Of a stretch of 38,528 bases of DNA, positions 1 to 8,710 are shown one piece after another. A program made the translations under genes and the position numbers. This DNA is from JAADDG01 sp964450755 (GTDB lineage: Bacteria; Campylobacterota; Campylobacteria; Campylobacterales; JAADDG01): assembly GCA_964450755.1 (NCBI GenBank), contig CAYVDJ010000108.1, positions 1 through 38,528 of the forward strand, in the 5' to 3' direction. The notes below the pieces were generated by a model. The model was given only the letters and a program-made list of their open reading frames with translations, had not been told where the DNA came from and made no database searches. Positions within the stretch are counted from its first letter, which is position 1, and every line of letters starts with the position of its first letter.

Positions 1-120
1 CCAAGAGAGTGGTTTATAGCACCTTTAAATATTATTGAACAAGTAATAGGATTAATTGATTCTGGTGATATAATAAATTATAAGTATGACAAAAATTTAG
101 AGATGATAGTGCCTAAGTAG
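1..120 (+). CDS. 3' end of a gene, possibly GIY-YIG/T5orf172-like nuclease
   Basis: An open frame runs in from the left edge and stops at a TAG at 118-120, giving the last 39 residues of a protein whose start lies outside the window. The fragment begins PREWF and continues with a hydrophobic helix and a charged tail. An REWF motif followed by an amphipathic helix is common at the C-terminus of GIY-YIG/T5orf172-type nuclease-domain proteins, which is the only family resemblance I see. That is a weak inference from a short tail. It sits next to transposase debris, so the gene itself may be accessory or truncated. Confidence 0.4.
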   Translation, partial: PREWFIAPLNIIEQVIGLIDSGDIINYKYDKNLEMIVPK

Positions 121-228
121 TCAAATTTAACTACATTTATATTGCAAGAACAACATTGTAGTGACAATCTGAACAACTTTTTTTATTGATTCCCTAAATA
201 TATGGCTTTATGGGTTGGTTGGTGATAA

Positions 229-375
229 AGATGGGAACAATACTCCAATCTGTGGCAGGTTGAAGAATCTTTTAGGATCACAAAACATGATCTGAAAATC
301 AGACTGATTTATCATTACAAACCAAGCAGGGTTAAAGCCCATTTGGCGATAAGTTTCATGGCTTATATTTTGTAG
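229..375 (+). pseudogene. Fragment of IS1634-type (IS4 superfamily) DDE transposase
   Basis: Translation of 229-375 gives an uninterrupted stretch containing NLWQVEESFRITKHDLKIR and then IYHYKPSRVKAHLAISFMA before a TAG. This is the conserved segment of IS1634/IS1549-type transposases around the last catalytic Glu (LWQVEESFR), followed by the region that reads 'AHLAI.FMA' in the family. The family is usually about 450-600 residues. Here about 48 codons remain, an in-frame TAA lies just upstream (226-228), and stops follow. No terminal inverted repeats or target duplication were found, so this is a decayed remnant. Confidence 0.8.
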
Positions 376-511
376 TGCCTTTTTAAAAAATGAAATCCCT
401 GATTTATGGGATTTAGTGCAGTTTTATGGGCTAAGTTGGGAACCAATACAAAATAGATCAAACCCTTTTGGATGCACTGCACTATCTGGATTAGGTTCTT
501 TTTGTGTGATT

Positions 512-586
512 GAAGTTGCACTTCCATATCTCTTTTGGAAGTGAAGCTTCGATTTTGCTTAAGATAAGTGAAATGTATTTTACTCA
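512..586. repeat. Short dispersed repeat, copy 1
   Basis: This stretch contains GCACTTCC (518-525), which forms a hairpin with GGAAGTG (537-543), then ATTTTGCTTAAG (552-563) and GAAATG. The same elements in the same order occur at 31531-31640 near the other end of the window. The match is imperfect and was aligned by eye. A decayed MITE, or shared flanks of an insertion sequence, are the likeliest explanations. It lies directly downstream of the transposase remnant. Confidence 0.45.
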
Positions 587-641
587 CTGGTTTCCAACAA
601 ATAAAAATAATCAATTAAGAAAAATAAAATATATTAAGTTG

Positions 642-647
642 TATAAT
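642..647 (+). promoter_or_regulatory. Putative -10 box for the DUF1800/DUF1501 pair
   Basis: A TATAAT hexamer preceded by an AT-rich tract lies 32 bp upstream of the ATG at 680. There is no clear -35 box, which is usual for Campylobacterota sigma-70 promoters. A ribosome binding site (AAGGA) sits just before the start codon. Confidence 0.45.
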
Positions 648-679
648 AATTTTAACCAAAAATTTACTTAAGGACGGAA

Positions 680-1999
680 ATGAAAAAGTTATTTTTACTT
701 ATACTTTTATTACCGGTTATGATATTTGGTTTGGAATTTGATGAAGCCAAATTTCTGCTGAATCGGACATGTTTTGGAGCATCAAGGAGTGATATAAATG
801 CACTTGAGAATCTTTCTTATGAAAAAGCGGTAACAAATCTCATAAAAAGTGCTTCAACTACTCCCAAAAGCGATTATCCCAAATGGAAGGGTAAGTTTAT
901 CCTGCAAAGTGTTGACTGGAGCAAGTTAAGTGCCGAGGAGAAAAAAGTTTTGAAAAAACTAAGAAGACAAAGAGGAAAAGAGTTACAAAAGTGGTGGCTT
1001 AACGAGATGGCTGTAACTGATTCTCCTTTGACTGAAAAAATGACTCTGTTTTGGCACAACCACTTTACATCGGAACTTGGAAAAGTCAAATGGCCTAGTT
1101 TAATGCTTGATCAAAATATACTTTTTAGAAAATATGCTCTTGGATCATTTGCTGATATGTTAAGAGATATAGCAAAAGATCCGGCAATGATCGTATATCT
1201 TGATAACAGAACCAACAAAAAATCTCATCCCAACGAAAATTTTGCAAGAGAGCTTATGGAACTTTTTACGCTTGGCGAGGGACATTACACTGAAAAGGAT
1301 ATCAAAGAAGCCGCCAGAGCTTTTACGGGGTGGACGATTGATCTAAAAACGGGAAAATTCAAATTTAACAGAAGGGTTCATGATTTTGGAGAAAAAACAT
1401 TTTTGGGAGAGAGCGGAAATTTTGACGGAGATGATATCATCGAGATTATCCTAAAACAGGAGAGAACCGCCGAATTTATCACGGAAAAATTTTACAAAGA
1501 GTTTATCTCTTACAATATCAACCAAGACGAGGTAAAAAGAATCGCCAAAATCTTCAAAGAGAGCGATTATCAGATAAAAACACTTCTTTATGAAATATTG
1601 ACAAGCGATGATTTCAAAGACAAATCAAAAAGAGACCTGCTTATCAAATCTCCCGTAGAACTGGTTATAGGAACGAGCAGAACATTTAATGAAAAAACAG
1701 TTCCTTCAAAACAGTTTTTTAAAAGAACAAAAAACATGGGGCAGGAAGTTTTGAATCCTCCAAATGTCAAAGGATGGCAGGGTAAAAAAGAGTGGATGAG
1801 TACAAACTATCTGATGGAAAGAAGAAATTTTTTAAAAAAGGCAGGAAAAGTTCTTGAGAGAAAATATAAAAAAAGCAGCAAATACAGCATCGAAGAGTTG
1901 AAACAACTGCTCCTTCCTGTGGAAGCTTCAACCCAAATAACTGACAGGAAAAATCGTTTTTCGGCTGTCTTGTTAGATCCTGCGTATGAATTAAAGTGA
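680..1999 (+). CDS. Exported DUF1800 family protein
   Basis: This 439-aa protein starts with a Sec-type signal peptide (MKKLFLLILLLPVMIFG) and has the DUF1800 layout: an N-terminal LNRTCFGAS segment, the central TLFWHNHF motif, ENFARELMELFTLGEGHYTE, then ARAFTGW, and a C-terminal PPNVKGWQG motif. All are hallmark strings of the family, and the length is normal for its compact members. The biochemical role of DUF1800 is not established. It is very often encoded just before a DUF1501 gene, as here (9-bp gap), so the two probably act together in the periplasm or on the surface. The ATG at 680 follows an AAGGA ribosome binding site. Family assignment is secure; function is unknown. Confidence 0.9.
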   Translation: MKKLFLLILLLPVMIFGLEFDEAKFLLNRTCFGASRSDINALENLSYEKAVTNLIKSASTTPKSDYPKWKGKFILQSVDWSKLSAEEKKVLKKLRRQRGKELQKWWLNEMAVTDSPLTEKMTLFWHNHFTSELGKVKWPSLMLDQNILFRKYALGSFADMLRDIAKDPAMIVYLDNRTNKKSHPNENFARELMELFTLGEGHYTEKDIKEAARAFTGWTIDLKTGKFKFNRRVHDFGEKTFLGESGNFDGDDIIEIILKQERTAEFITEKFYKEFISYNINQDEVKRIAKIFKESDYQIKTLLYEILTSDDFKDKSKRDLLIKSPVELVIGTSRTFNEKTVPSKQFFKRTKNMGQEVLNPPNVKGWQGKKEWMSTNYLMERRNFLKKAGKVLERKYKKSSKYSIEELKQLLLPVEASTQITDRKNRFSAVLLDPAYELK

Positions 2000-2008
2000 G
2001 GTAAAAAG

Positions 2009-3178
2009 ATGAAAAGAAGAGAGTTTATAAAACTAAGCGCAATAGCGGCTTTGATGTTAACCTTGGATCCGGATAAAATATTTGCTAATGAGAGTGGCAA
2101 TGAAGATAAAGTTTTTGTTTTGATAGAGCTTGAAGGAGGAAATGACGGATTAAATACCGTTATCCCCTATACTGATGAAACCTATTATGATCTAAGGGGC
2201 TCTTTGGCTGTGGAAAAAGAGAAAGTACTGCCTCTAAATGACTCTTTGGGTTTTCATCCCAAACTTGAAAAGCTAAAAAATATATGGGATGAAAATGAAC
2301 TGGCTGTTGTTTTGGGAGTGGGATATGAAAATCCCAACCGCTCTCATTTTAGATCAAAAGATATCTGGAATACGGCATCAGACAGTGAAGAGTATCTGAC
2401 AGAAGGATGGATAGGCAGACTTTTATGGGAACATCCTTTTGGAGAGAGTTTTTTCAGTGATACCGTTACAATGGGAAAAGATGATACCAAACCTTTTGAT
2501 CATGAAGGGATGAAAAATATCGTTTTGGATTCTCCCGAAAAATTTGTCAAAAAAGCAGGAAGTGTGGAGTATATCGAAAAAAGTTCAAAAGATGAGATGC
2601 TCTCTTATGTTATATATACCCAAAACGAACTTCATGATACGGTAGAGGTACTAAAAGAGAAGATTGACAATCCTGTGGAAATAGAAACAAAATTTCCAAA
2701 TTCCAAACTCGGCACACATTTTAAAGATATAGCATTTTTACTCAAAAACGGTATCAAAGCACCTGTTTTCAAAGCAGCGCTTGGAGGTTTTGATACCCAC
2801 AGCAATCAAGCCTCTACTCATGAGAGACTTTTGGAAGAGTTGTCTGAGGCTTTAAGTTCTTTTAGAGAAGCTCTCATAGAGATAGGCTATTGGGATAAAA
2901 CTCTTATTATGACCTATTCGGAATTTGGCAGACGACCGGCAAAAAACGGAAGTAACGGAACAGATCACGGAACTGCCGCACCTCATTTTATACTAGGAGG
3001 AAAGGTAAAAGGAGGCTTCTATTCAAAACAACCCTCTTTGAGTGATCTTGACAGTAACGGGGATCTAAAATACACTGTCGATTACAGGTCTCTTTACAGT
3101 AGTGTTGTTAAAAAATGGTGGAAAATAGAGGGAAGTTTTTTGGATAAATATCCTGCGATTGAGTGTATAGACCTGTAA
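2009..3178 (+). CDS. Exported DUF1501 family protein
   Basis: This 389-aa protein begins KRREFIKLSAIAALML, a twin-arginine-like signal typical of DUF1501 proteins, with a hydrophobic stretch ending near residue 26. Family motifs are present in order: ELEGGNDGLNTVIPY near residues 40-55, GGFDTHSNQ in the middle, and TYSEFGRRPAKNGSNGTDHG followed by HFILGG towards the end. DUF1501 is distantly related to the alkaline phosphatase/sulfatase fold, and the conserved Asp and His residues fit metal binding, but no substrate is established. It is preceded by GAGG before the ATG, lies 9 bp after the DUF1800 gene, and is probably co-transcribed with it. It ends at a strong hairpin shared with the convergent peptidase gene. 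Confidence 0.9.
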   Translation: MKRREFIKLSAIAALMLTLDPDKIFANESGNEDKVFVLIELEGGNDGLNTVIPYTDETYYDLRGSLAVEKEKVLPLNDSLGFHPKLEKLKNIWDENELAVVLGVGYENPNRSHFRSKDIWNTASDSEEYLTEGWIGRLLWEHPFGESFFSDTVTMGKDDTKPFDHEGMKNIVLDSPEKFVKKAGSVEYIEKSSKDEMLSYVIYTQNELHDTVEVLKEKIDNPVEIETKFPNSKLGTHFKDIAFLLKNGIKAPVFKAALGGFDTHSNQASTHERLLEELSEALSSFREALIEIGYWDKTLIMTYSEFGRRPAKNGSNGTDHGTAAPHFILGGKVKGGFYSKQPSLSDLDSNGDLKYTVDYRSLYSSVVKKWWKIEGSFLDKYPAIECIDL

Positions 3179-3181
3179 CAG

Positions 3182-3214
3182 AAATAAATCCCATTAAAGT
3201 AATGGGATTTATTT
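3182..3214. terminator. Bidirectional hairpin terminator
   Basis: A perfect inverted repeat has 15-base arms (3182-3196 and 3200-3214) around a 3-base loop, with A-rich and T-rich ends on both strands. It sits between the convergent DUF1501 and M23 genes. The right arm covers the stop codon of the M23 gene (3209-3211), so it can end transcription from both sides. Confidence 0.8.
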
Positions 3215-4351
3215 ATTCATGGCTACAAGAGTTCTTTGGATGATAAGATTTATCTCTTTTTTATAGTTTCTTACAATTTTTATAAACTTTCTTCTCTTTT
3301 CACCGCTTAATCTTTTAGCCAATACAATCTTTCTTGCAGGATTTATTGCTCTTTTGTTTTTATACAAGCCAAAATGAAGATGGGGACCGGTACTTAAACC
3401 GCTTGTACCCACATAACCGATAATCTCTCCCTTTTTTACTCTTCTGCTTTTTCTTAAACCCCTTTTAAATCTTGAGAGATGAGCATAAAGGCTTTTATAT
3501 CCGTTACCGTGATATATCTCTATAACTCTTCCGTATCCGCCTTTTCTGCCTTTGAAGATCACTTTGCCGCTTTGTGCCGCTTTTACGGGCGTACCTATGG
3601 GTGCTGCGTAGTCTATACCAAGGTGCGCTCTGTATCTGTGCAAAAGAGGATGCCACCTTTTTCTTGTAAATCTTGAAGAGATCCTTTTATACCGACACGG
3701 GATGATAAAAGAGTCTCCGTTTTGGCTTTTACCGTTTTCATCATAATATTTTCCGTCATCTGCCAAAAATATAAAATGCTCTTTTCTTTTCTCTTCCATC
3801 ATCGCTGCGCGAATGAGAGGAAAACCGAGTCTTTTGCCAAGTCTGTATTTTTGATCATATATGATGACGAGATTATCACCTTTTTTGATATTGCGTCTGA
3901 AATTTATACTGTTTTTAAAAATCTCTATGAACTCTTTTGCCAAAGCGTGGCTGCCCGTTTTATCCACAATATCCTGATAGGGAGAACTTTTTATCGTCAG
4001 CTTCAAAGTTTTATGTTTGATCTCATATTTTAGAGGAATCATATCCAAAGCAAATTTTTCCTCTTTGTCTCTGTAAATATGAATTTCCAACTCTTCGGTT
4101 ATGGGAATCAATATCTGTTCTATTTTGTTGTTTTCATACTCATCTTTTAGTATCTGTATTGGTGTTCCTGCTCTAAGTTCTGAAACCAGCTCTTTATCCG
4201 GTTTGTCGAGATTGTAATAAAGAGATAAAGGGATATCGTTTTTTTCAAAAAAGCTAAGAAGAGTCTCTCCTTTTTCCCACTTTTCATTTATCAAAACAGA
4301 AGCATTAGAAAATGAAATTATTAAAATTATTAATAAAAAAAGTCTTTTCAT
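3209..4351 (-). CDS. M23 peptidoglycan DD-peptidase, Csd3/Pgp3-like
   Basis: This 380-aa exported protein has a signal peptide at about 1-18, an N-terminal inhibitory/OapA-like region (about 20-130), a middle domain (about 130-215) and a C-terminal LytM/M23 domain. The zinc site is intact: His243 and Asp247 in HLGIDYAAP, and His326 in STGPHLHFGLY with His324 catalytic; His291 lies in LYAHLS. The three-domain layout and the INFRRNIKKGD and RLG...F.LIRAAMM segments match the Helicobacter Csd3/HdpA and Campylobacter Pgp3 family. Those enzymes trim crosslinked peptidoglycan and shape helical cells. It is transcribed alone, divergently from the PgbA-like gene. I am confident of the family; the orthology to Csd3 is an inference. 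Confidence 0.88.
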   Translation of the reverse strand: MKRLFLLIILIISFSNASVLINEKWEKGETLLSFFEKNDIPLSLYYNLDKPDKELVSELRAGTPIQILKDEYENNKIEQILIPITEELEIHIYRDKEEKFALDMIPLKYEIKHKTLKLTIKSSPYQDIVDKTGSHALAKEFIEIFKNSINFRRNIKKGDNLVIIYDQKYRLGKRLGFPLIRAAMMEEKRKEHFIFLADDGKYYDENGKSQNGDSFIIPCRYKRISSRFTRKRWHPLLHRYRAHLGIDYAAPIGTPVKAAQSGKVIFKGRKGGYGRVIEIYHGNGYKSLYAHLSRFKRGLRKSRRVKKGEIIGYVGTSGLSTGPHLHFGLYKNKRAINPARKIVLAKRLSGEKRRKFIKIVRNYKKEINLIIQRTLVAMNK

Positions 4352-4518
4352 TTAATTATTTCCTTATTCATTTTATTTAATCAATCTTTAACAACATTAT
4401 TGTATTATAAAACCGCTTAGAGTGATTGTAATTTTTATATGTAATAATAATTATAATAATCAACTATTATTTACCTTTTCTTCATTATCACTCAAGGTAT
4501 TTTTAAAAGCAAATTGTA

Positions 4519-4524
4519 TATAAT
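4519..4524 (+). promoter_or_regulatory. Putative -10 box for the PgbA-like/glcD/yihY operon
   Basis: The sequence TGTATATAAT contains an extended -10 element about 27 bp before the ATG at 4551, in the 199-bp divergent region shared with the M23 peptidase gene. The ribosome binding site AAGGA follows at about 4540. Nothing else was recognised in 4352-4550 beyond AT-rich tracts. Confidence 0.5.
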
Positions 4525-4550
4525 CAAAGAAAATTAATAAAAGGATATCA

Positions 4551-5279
4551 ATGCGCAGTATAGTTTTTATTTTATCAATATTTTTCTGTTTTCAAAGTTC
4601 TCTTTTTGCTTCGGGGGCATTTAAAAGTGTTGAAACAAAGATTATTGAAGCGGACAAAAAAGGTGCACTTGTAGAAAACAATCCCTATGTTCCGGTGGGT
4701 TCAAGTGGTATTGTTATAAGAAAATTTGATGATGAACATCAAACTGTTATAGCAAAAGCCATAGTAGAAAGCAAAAGTAAAGAAGGTATAAGAATAAAAT
4801 TTGCAATGTTTGATCTGCTCAAACAGGATGCTCTTCCGGCTCCAAATATCATGCCTGAAAAGGGAGATACCGTTATCTTAAATTATCTTTATGACAGAGC
4901 TTTTGTTATAGTTCCTAATGAAGAGACTTTTCTTGAGATAACCTCAAAATATCCTGAGATCGATTGGATACATCCTGATATTTTGGCAGCTTTTCTCTCA
5001 AAAGAGTACAATCCCGAACCAGACAGAGAAGATTTTCAAAACGCCTGTAAAAAGAATCTCTCTATGCTTCTGTTTTTTGTTGTGAAAAACAGCGGCTATT
5101 TTGTGGATTGTAACAGTTTCAAAGTATTGAAAAATGAGAGTGTTGATAAAAAAGAGGGGAAAACGATTTTGCCGTTTTATTCGAGAATAGGAGATATAGA
5201 ATCAAATATATTTAATATAGCAAAAAGTAAAATAGATAATTATGATAATTATTATATAAAACTGCTGGAAATAAAATAA
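4551..5279 (+). CDS. Plasminogen-binding (PgbA) N-terminal domain protein
   Basis: This 242-aa protein has a signal peptide of about 20 residues ending SSLFA. The mature part carries the segments VPVGSSGIVIRKFDDEHQT, LLKQDALPAPNI, GDTVILNYLYDRA, and WIHPDILAAFLS, then a cysteine-bearing ACKKNLSMLLFFVVKNSGY segment. This string of motifs is the PgbA N-terminal domain found across Campylobacterota. In Helicobacter pylori, PgbA and PgbB bind host plasminogen through a lysine-rich C-terminal tail. That tail is missing here, so this shorter form more likely has an ancestral envelope role. Its TAA overlaps the ATG of glcD (TAATG), which indicates translational coupling. Confidence 0.8.
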   Translation: MRSIVFILSIFFCFQSSLFASGAFKSVETKIIEADKKGALVENNPYVPVGSSGIVIRKFDDEHQTVIAKAIVESKSKEGIRIKFAMFDLLKQDALPAPNIMPEKGDTVILNYLYDRAFVIVPNEETFLEITSKYPEIDWIHPDILAAFLSKEYNPEPDREDFQNACKKNLSMLLFFVVKNSGYFVDCNSFKVLKNESVDKKEGKTILPFYSRIGDIESNIFNIAKSKIDNYDNYYIKLLEIK

Positions 5280-6664
5280 TGTTGGATAAAAAGCATTTAA
5301 AAGAGCTGAAAAAAATCGTAGGGGATGAGAATGTTTTTGATGACAAAGCCCATCTTATTTCATACTCCTATGATGCCACCAAAAACAGATATGAACCCGA
5401 AGCGGTTATCTTTCCAAGAGATGAAGACGATATCAGTAAAGTTTTAAGATACTGTAACCAAAACAAAATCATTATAACTCCAAGAGGAGCCGGAAGCGGT
5501 TTTACAGGGGGCGCTTTGCCATCAAGAGGGGGAATCATCCTCGCTTTGGAAAAGCATATGAATAAAATTTTGGAGATTGATATACAAAATATGGCAGCAG
5601 TCGTACAACCCGGTGTTATCAACAAAGATCTTCAAAGAGAGGTCGAAAAAGTCGGACTTTTTTATCCTCCCGATCCCGCAAGTCAGGAGTACTCCACGAT
5701 AGGCGGAAATGTAAGCGAAAATGCCGGAGGGATGAGAGCCGCAAAATACGGTATAACAAAAGATTATGTTTTGGCTCTAAGGGCGGTTCTTCCAAACGGT
5801 GATATCATAAGAGCAGGAAAAAGAACCATAAAAGATGTTGCCGGATACAATATCGCCGGTATCCTAATAGCGAGTGAAGGAACTCTGGCAGTGATCACCG
5901 AAATTACTCTGAAACTGATATCAAAACCCAAACTGACAAAAACCGCTATGGGTATATTTCCTACCGTAAAAGATGCAATGAATGCCGTATATAAAACGAT
6001 GTCAAGCGGTATCACACCGGTTGCCATGGAGTTTTTGGACAATCTTACGATAAGAGCCGTCGAAGAGAAATTTCACAAAGGCCTTCCAACAGATGCCGGT
6101 GCGATCCTCGTAACCGATGTTGACGGAAATTTTGAAAATGATCTAAACTACCAGTTAGAGGAGATCGAAAGGATTTTCAAAGAAAACAGAGCATTAAAAT
6201 TTAAAAGAGCCGAAAATGAAAAAGAGGCTTCAGATATCTGGTTTTCAAGGAGAAATGCAAGTCAGTCAATAACGATCTATGGAAGCAAAAAACTAAACGA
6301 AGATATAACCGTTCCAAGAAGTATGCTTCCCAAACTTCTTGAAGAGATAGATAAAATAGCAAAAAAATATGATGTAAAAGTTCCCTGTTTCGGTCATACC
6401 GGAGACGGAAATGTTCATACAAATGTCATGGTGGACGGCTCGGATCCAAAAGAGGTTGAAAAAGGGTATAAAGCGATAGAGGAGATTTTCAAAGCAACCG
6501 TGAAGCTTGGCGGAACTCTCAGCGGTGAACACGGTATAGGTCTCAGTAAAGCGCCTTTTATGGAACTTGCTTTCAGCAAAGAGGAGATAGAACTTTTTAA
6601 ACGCATCAAAACCGCTTTTGATCCGAACAATATCCTAAATCCGGGAAAAATGGGATTGGATTGA
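5279..6664 (+). CDS. glcD: FAD-linked oxidase, GlcD / D-lactate dehydrogenase type
   Basis: This 461-aa flavoprotein has an N-terminal FAD_binding_4 domain with PRGAGSGFTGGALPSRGG near residues 70-87 and DPASQEYSTIGGNVSENAGG near 138-157. The C-terminal FAD-oxidase domain carries CFGHTGDGNVHTNVM and SGEHGIGLSK. It ends DPNNILNPGKMGL, the standard C-terminus of GlcD. Such enzymes oxidise 2-hydroxy acids (glycolate or D-lactate) at the membrane and feed electrons to quinones. No glcE or glcF gene is next to it, so a stand-alone D-lactate dehydrogenase role is possible. The start overlaps the stop of the PgbA-like gene, and the stop overlaps the next ATG. The family is certain; the substrate is not. 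Confidence 0.9.
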   Translation: MLDKKHLKELKKIVGDENVFDDKAHLISYSYDATKNRYEPEAVIFPRDEDDISKVLRYCNQNKIIITPRGAGSGFTGGALPSRGGIILALEKHMNKILEIDIQNMAAVVQPGVINKDLQREVEKVGLFYPPDPASQEYSTIGGNVSENAGGMRAAKYGITKDYVLALRAVLPNGDIIRAGKRTIKDVAGYNIAGILIASEGTLAVITEITLKLISKPKLTKTAMGIFPTVKDAMNAVYKTMSSGITPVAMEFLDNLTIRAVEEKFHKGLPTDAGAILVTDVDGNFENDLNYQLEEIERIFKENRALKFKRAENEKEASDIWFSRRNASQSITIYGSKKLNEDITVPRSMLPKLLEEIDKIAKKYDVKVPCFGHTGDGNVHTNVMVDGSDPKEVEKGYKAIEEIFKATVKLGGTLSGEHGIGLSKAPFMELAFSKEEIELFKRIKTAFDPNNILNPGKMGLD

Positions 6665-7497
6665 TGAACAAGGAACAAAAAAAAGGATGGAATAAAAAGG
6701 AGATCATATCTTTTTTCAAAGATCATGATCTTCTCCATTATGCCTCATCTCTCAGTTTTCATACTATTTTGGCACTTATCCCCATTCTTTTGATATCTTT
6801 ATCCATTTTTACACATCTTCCGAGTTTTGAGAAATATTACGACAAAATCAGAAATTTTGTTTTCTCTTCCCTAATCCCCTCTCATCAGGAGATAATAGTA
6901 AACTATATAGATCAGTTTATGCAAAATACTCTCAGTATGGGAACGATAGGATTTATATTTGTTATCTATGTATCTATCATGTTTTTTGATGATTACGAAT
7001 ATGTAGTCAGCAGAATTTTTCATACGACTCCGAGAAAATTCTGGCACTCTATCTCTGTTTACTGGACACTTATAACAATGGCTCCTTTGGCACTTGGAAT
7101 ATCGTTTTATCTCTCCTCATATCTTCAAACTCTGCTTGACAGTTACGAATATACAAGCTGGATCAATTTTTTGGCTGTTTTTCCGTTTCTTATCATCTGG
7201 TTTCTCTTTTTTGTTACCTATTCGATATCGGCAAATGTAGAGGTAGAGACAAAAATCTCACTTGTTTCATCTTTTGTTTCATCATCTGTCTGGTATCTGT
7301 CTAAAAATCTTTTTGTTTATTATATCTTTTACAATAAAACATATCTGAGTATTTACGGATCTTTCAGCGCTATCATGTTTTTTCTGATATGGATCTATCT
7401 TTCGTGGATCATATTTTTGTACGGTATGAAACTTTGCTATATTTTGAATTTTAAGATATATAAACAGGATAAAACAGAAGAGAAAAAGAGAGGATAA
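6664..7497 (+). CDS. YihY/BrkB family inner-membrane protein
   Basis: This 277-aa protein has about six hydrophobic membrane segments. The N-terminal part, SFFKDHDLLHYASSLSFHTILALIPIL, is the signature of the YihY/BrkB family ('a.slaf.t.lsliP.l'). I place the start at the ATG at 6664, which overlaps the TGA of glcD (TGATG). The TTG at 6661 is in frame but less likely. The family was once called ribonuclease BN in error; its actual function is unknown, and a transporter or envelope role is assumed. The 3' end overlaps the convergent comEC gene by 47 bp. Confidence 0.85.
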   Translation: MNKEQKKGWNKKEIISFFKDHDLLHYASSLSFHTILALIPILLISLSIFTHLPSFEKYYDKIRNFVFSSLIPSHQEIIVNYIDQFMQNTLSMGTIGFIFVIYVSIMFFDDYEYVVSRIFHTTPRKFWHSISVYWTLITMAPLALGISFYLSSYLQTLLDSYEYTSWINFLAVFPFLIIWFLFFVTYSISANVEVETKISLVSSFVSSSVWYLSKNLFVYYIFYNKTYLSIYGSFSAIMFFLIWIYLSWIIFLYGMKLCYILNFKIYKQDKTEEKKRG

Positions 7498-8710
7498 CCA
7501 AAAAAACTCTGTGAAAAATACTGAAAATACTAAGCAGAGCAAAACCGACAAAATATAAAATATCTGTTTGAAAATAAAAAATCTCTCCGTTTATATCTAA
7601 AAGCTTTTCTATAAAAGGATCCAAAACTCCTCCAAAGCCGATACCGTGTAAAAAGAGTTCCAAAGGATAAAAAACAACAAAAAGCATTGAGAGAATCGGA
7701 GATAAAAGCTGATAGAAAGAGAAAACGGGAAAAAAGAGATGTACTATCGGTATCATCATAAAAAATACCCAGAAGTTTAGAAGTACAAAAATCATTTTTG
7801 GATTCAAATCCTTAAAATAGTGTAAAAACAAAAAGATATAAAAAACACCGCTTACGGAAAACCAAAAACCGATAGAAAAGAGGAGTTTTGGAAAAAGAGA
7901 GAGTATGATCAAAACGGTTGTAAAAAGAGTTGTAAAAGAGACAACTCTGATACCTCTTGCATAAAAGAAAAATCCGACACACATCATAACAAATGATCTC
8001 AAAAGTGAAGGCACAAAATCAAGCATATACATATATCCAAACAAAATCACTCCTGTAAAAATACTCAGATCAAGTCTGCGGTTTCGATATGGAAAATACC
8101 GATCCTGAAAAAAGCGATAAATCCTGCCAAAAATCTGATAAAAGATAAAAAACAAAACTCCAAGATGAAAACCGCTGATGGCTATGAGATGGGATATTCC
8201 CAAAAACTGTACTTTTTGCCTCAAAGTTTTTGAAATGGGTTCAGCCAGAAAAAGAGCTGAAAAAAGCTCTTTAAACTGCTCTTTTTGGTGCTGGGAAGTG
8301 ATAAAATCAAAAAGAGAGCTTTTTATATCATTCTCTTTTGGATAAAGTCTTATATCAAAAGAGGGAGCATAAAAACCTCTCAGAAAATCAAAAAAGGATA
8401 TCTTTTTTGTGATAAGAGTTATCCTTATTTTTCTGTTTTTGATATTTTTGAGATCTTCATAGTTTGTTGTATAAAATGTATAACCTTCATCACTTTTTAG
8501 TTTCAGTACAAAGTATTCTCTTCTTTTCCTTTTTTTTATGTATTGGTTTAAAACAAAAGCCTTTGTGGTATAAAATCTTTTTGATTTTAGAGTTTCAAAA
8601 CTCCTGTATTCAAAATATAATGAGAGCAAAAAGATGACAGAAAGAAAAGAAAGAGCAAAAAAAATCTCTCTTTTGCTCTTAAAAAGGGGAAGTTTGAAGT
8701 TTTTTGACAT
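7451..8710 (-). CDS. comEC: ComEC/Rec2 DNA-uptake channel, short form
   Basis: This 419-aa protein has an N-terminal hydrophobic helix pair and soluble segment (about 1-140), followed by the ComEC/Rec2 competence domain. The signature ISHLIAISGFHLGVLFFIFY lies near residue 170, followed by repeated membrane helices including PSLLRSFVMM. ComEC carries single-stranded DNA across the inner membrane in natural transformation. The C-terminal beta-lactamase-like domain of long ComEC proteins is absent; the protein ends after the last membrane helices, as in other Campylobacterota. The start codon directly follows the dnaB stop, so the two are probably co-transcribed. Confidence 0.85.
   Translation of the reverse strand: MSKNFKLPLFKSKREIFFALSFLSVIFLLSLYFEYRSFETLKSKRFYTTKAFVLNQYIKKRKRREYFVLKLKSDEGYTFYTTNYEDLKNIKNRKIRITLITKKISFFDFLRGFYAPSFDIRLYPKENDIKSSLFDFITSQHQKEQFKELFSALFLAEPISKTLRQKVQFLGISHLIAISGFHLGVLFFIFYQIFGRIYRFFQDRYFPYRNRRLDLSIFTGVILFGYMYMLDFVPSLLRSFVMMCVGFFFYARGIRVVSFTTLFTTVLIILSLFPKLLFSIGFWFSVSGVFYIFLFLHYFKDLNPKMIFVLLNFWVFFMMIPIVHLFFPVFSFYQLLSPILSMLFVVFYPLELFLHGIGFGGVLDPFIEKLLDINGEIFYFQTDILYFVGFALLSIFSIFHRVFLVILSFSLLFYPVYIS

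Larger units (their letters stand above)
121..679. other. 559-bp gene-poor scar region
   Basis: No intact gene is supported here. The stretch holds a transposase remnant (229-375), a short repeat with a hairpin (512-586) and the promoter of the next gene (642-647). Bases 121-228 show only faint out-of-frame matches to the transposase upstream of the remnant, for example a GFMGW-like string around 200-220 in another frame. Bases 376-511 may be its decayed 3' part. An 83-codon open frame on the minus strand across 363-614 has no recognisable domain and I regard it as chance. Confidence 0.6.

Noticed and set aside
363..614. 83-codon minus-strand open frame in the left scar
   Set aside because: It lies across the end of the transposase remnant and the repeat, has no domain, and has no ribosome binding site.
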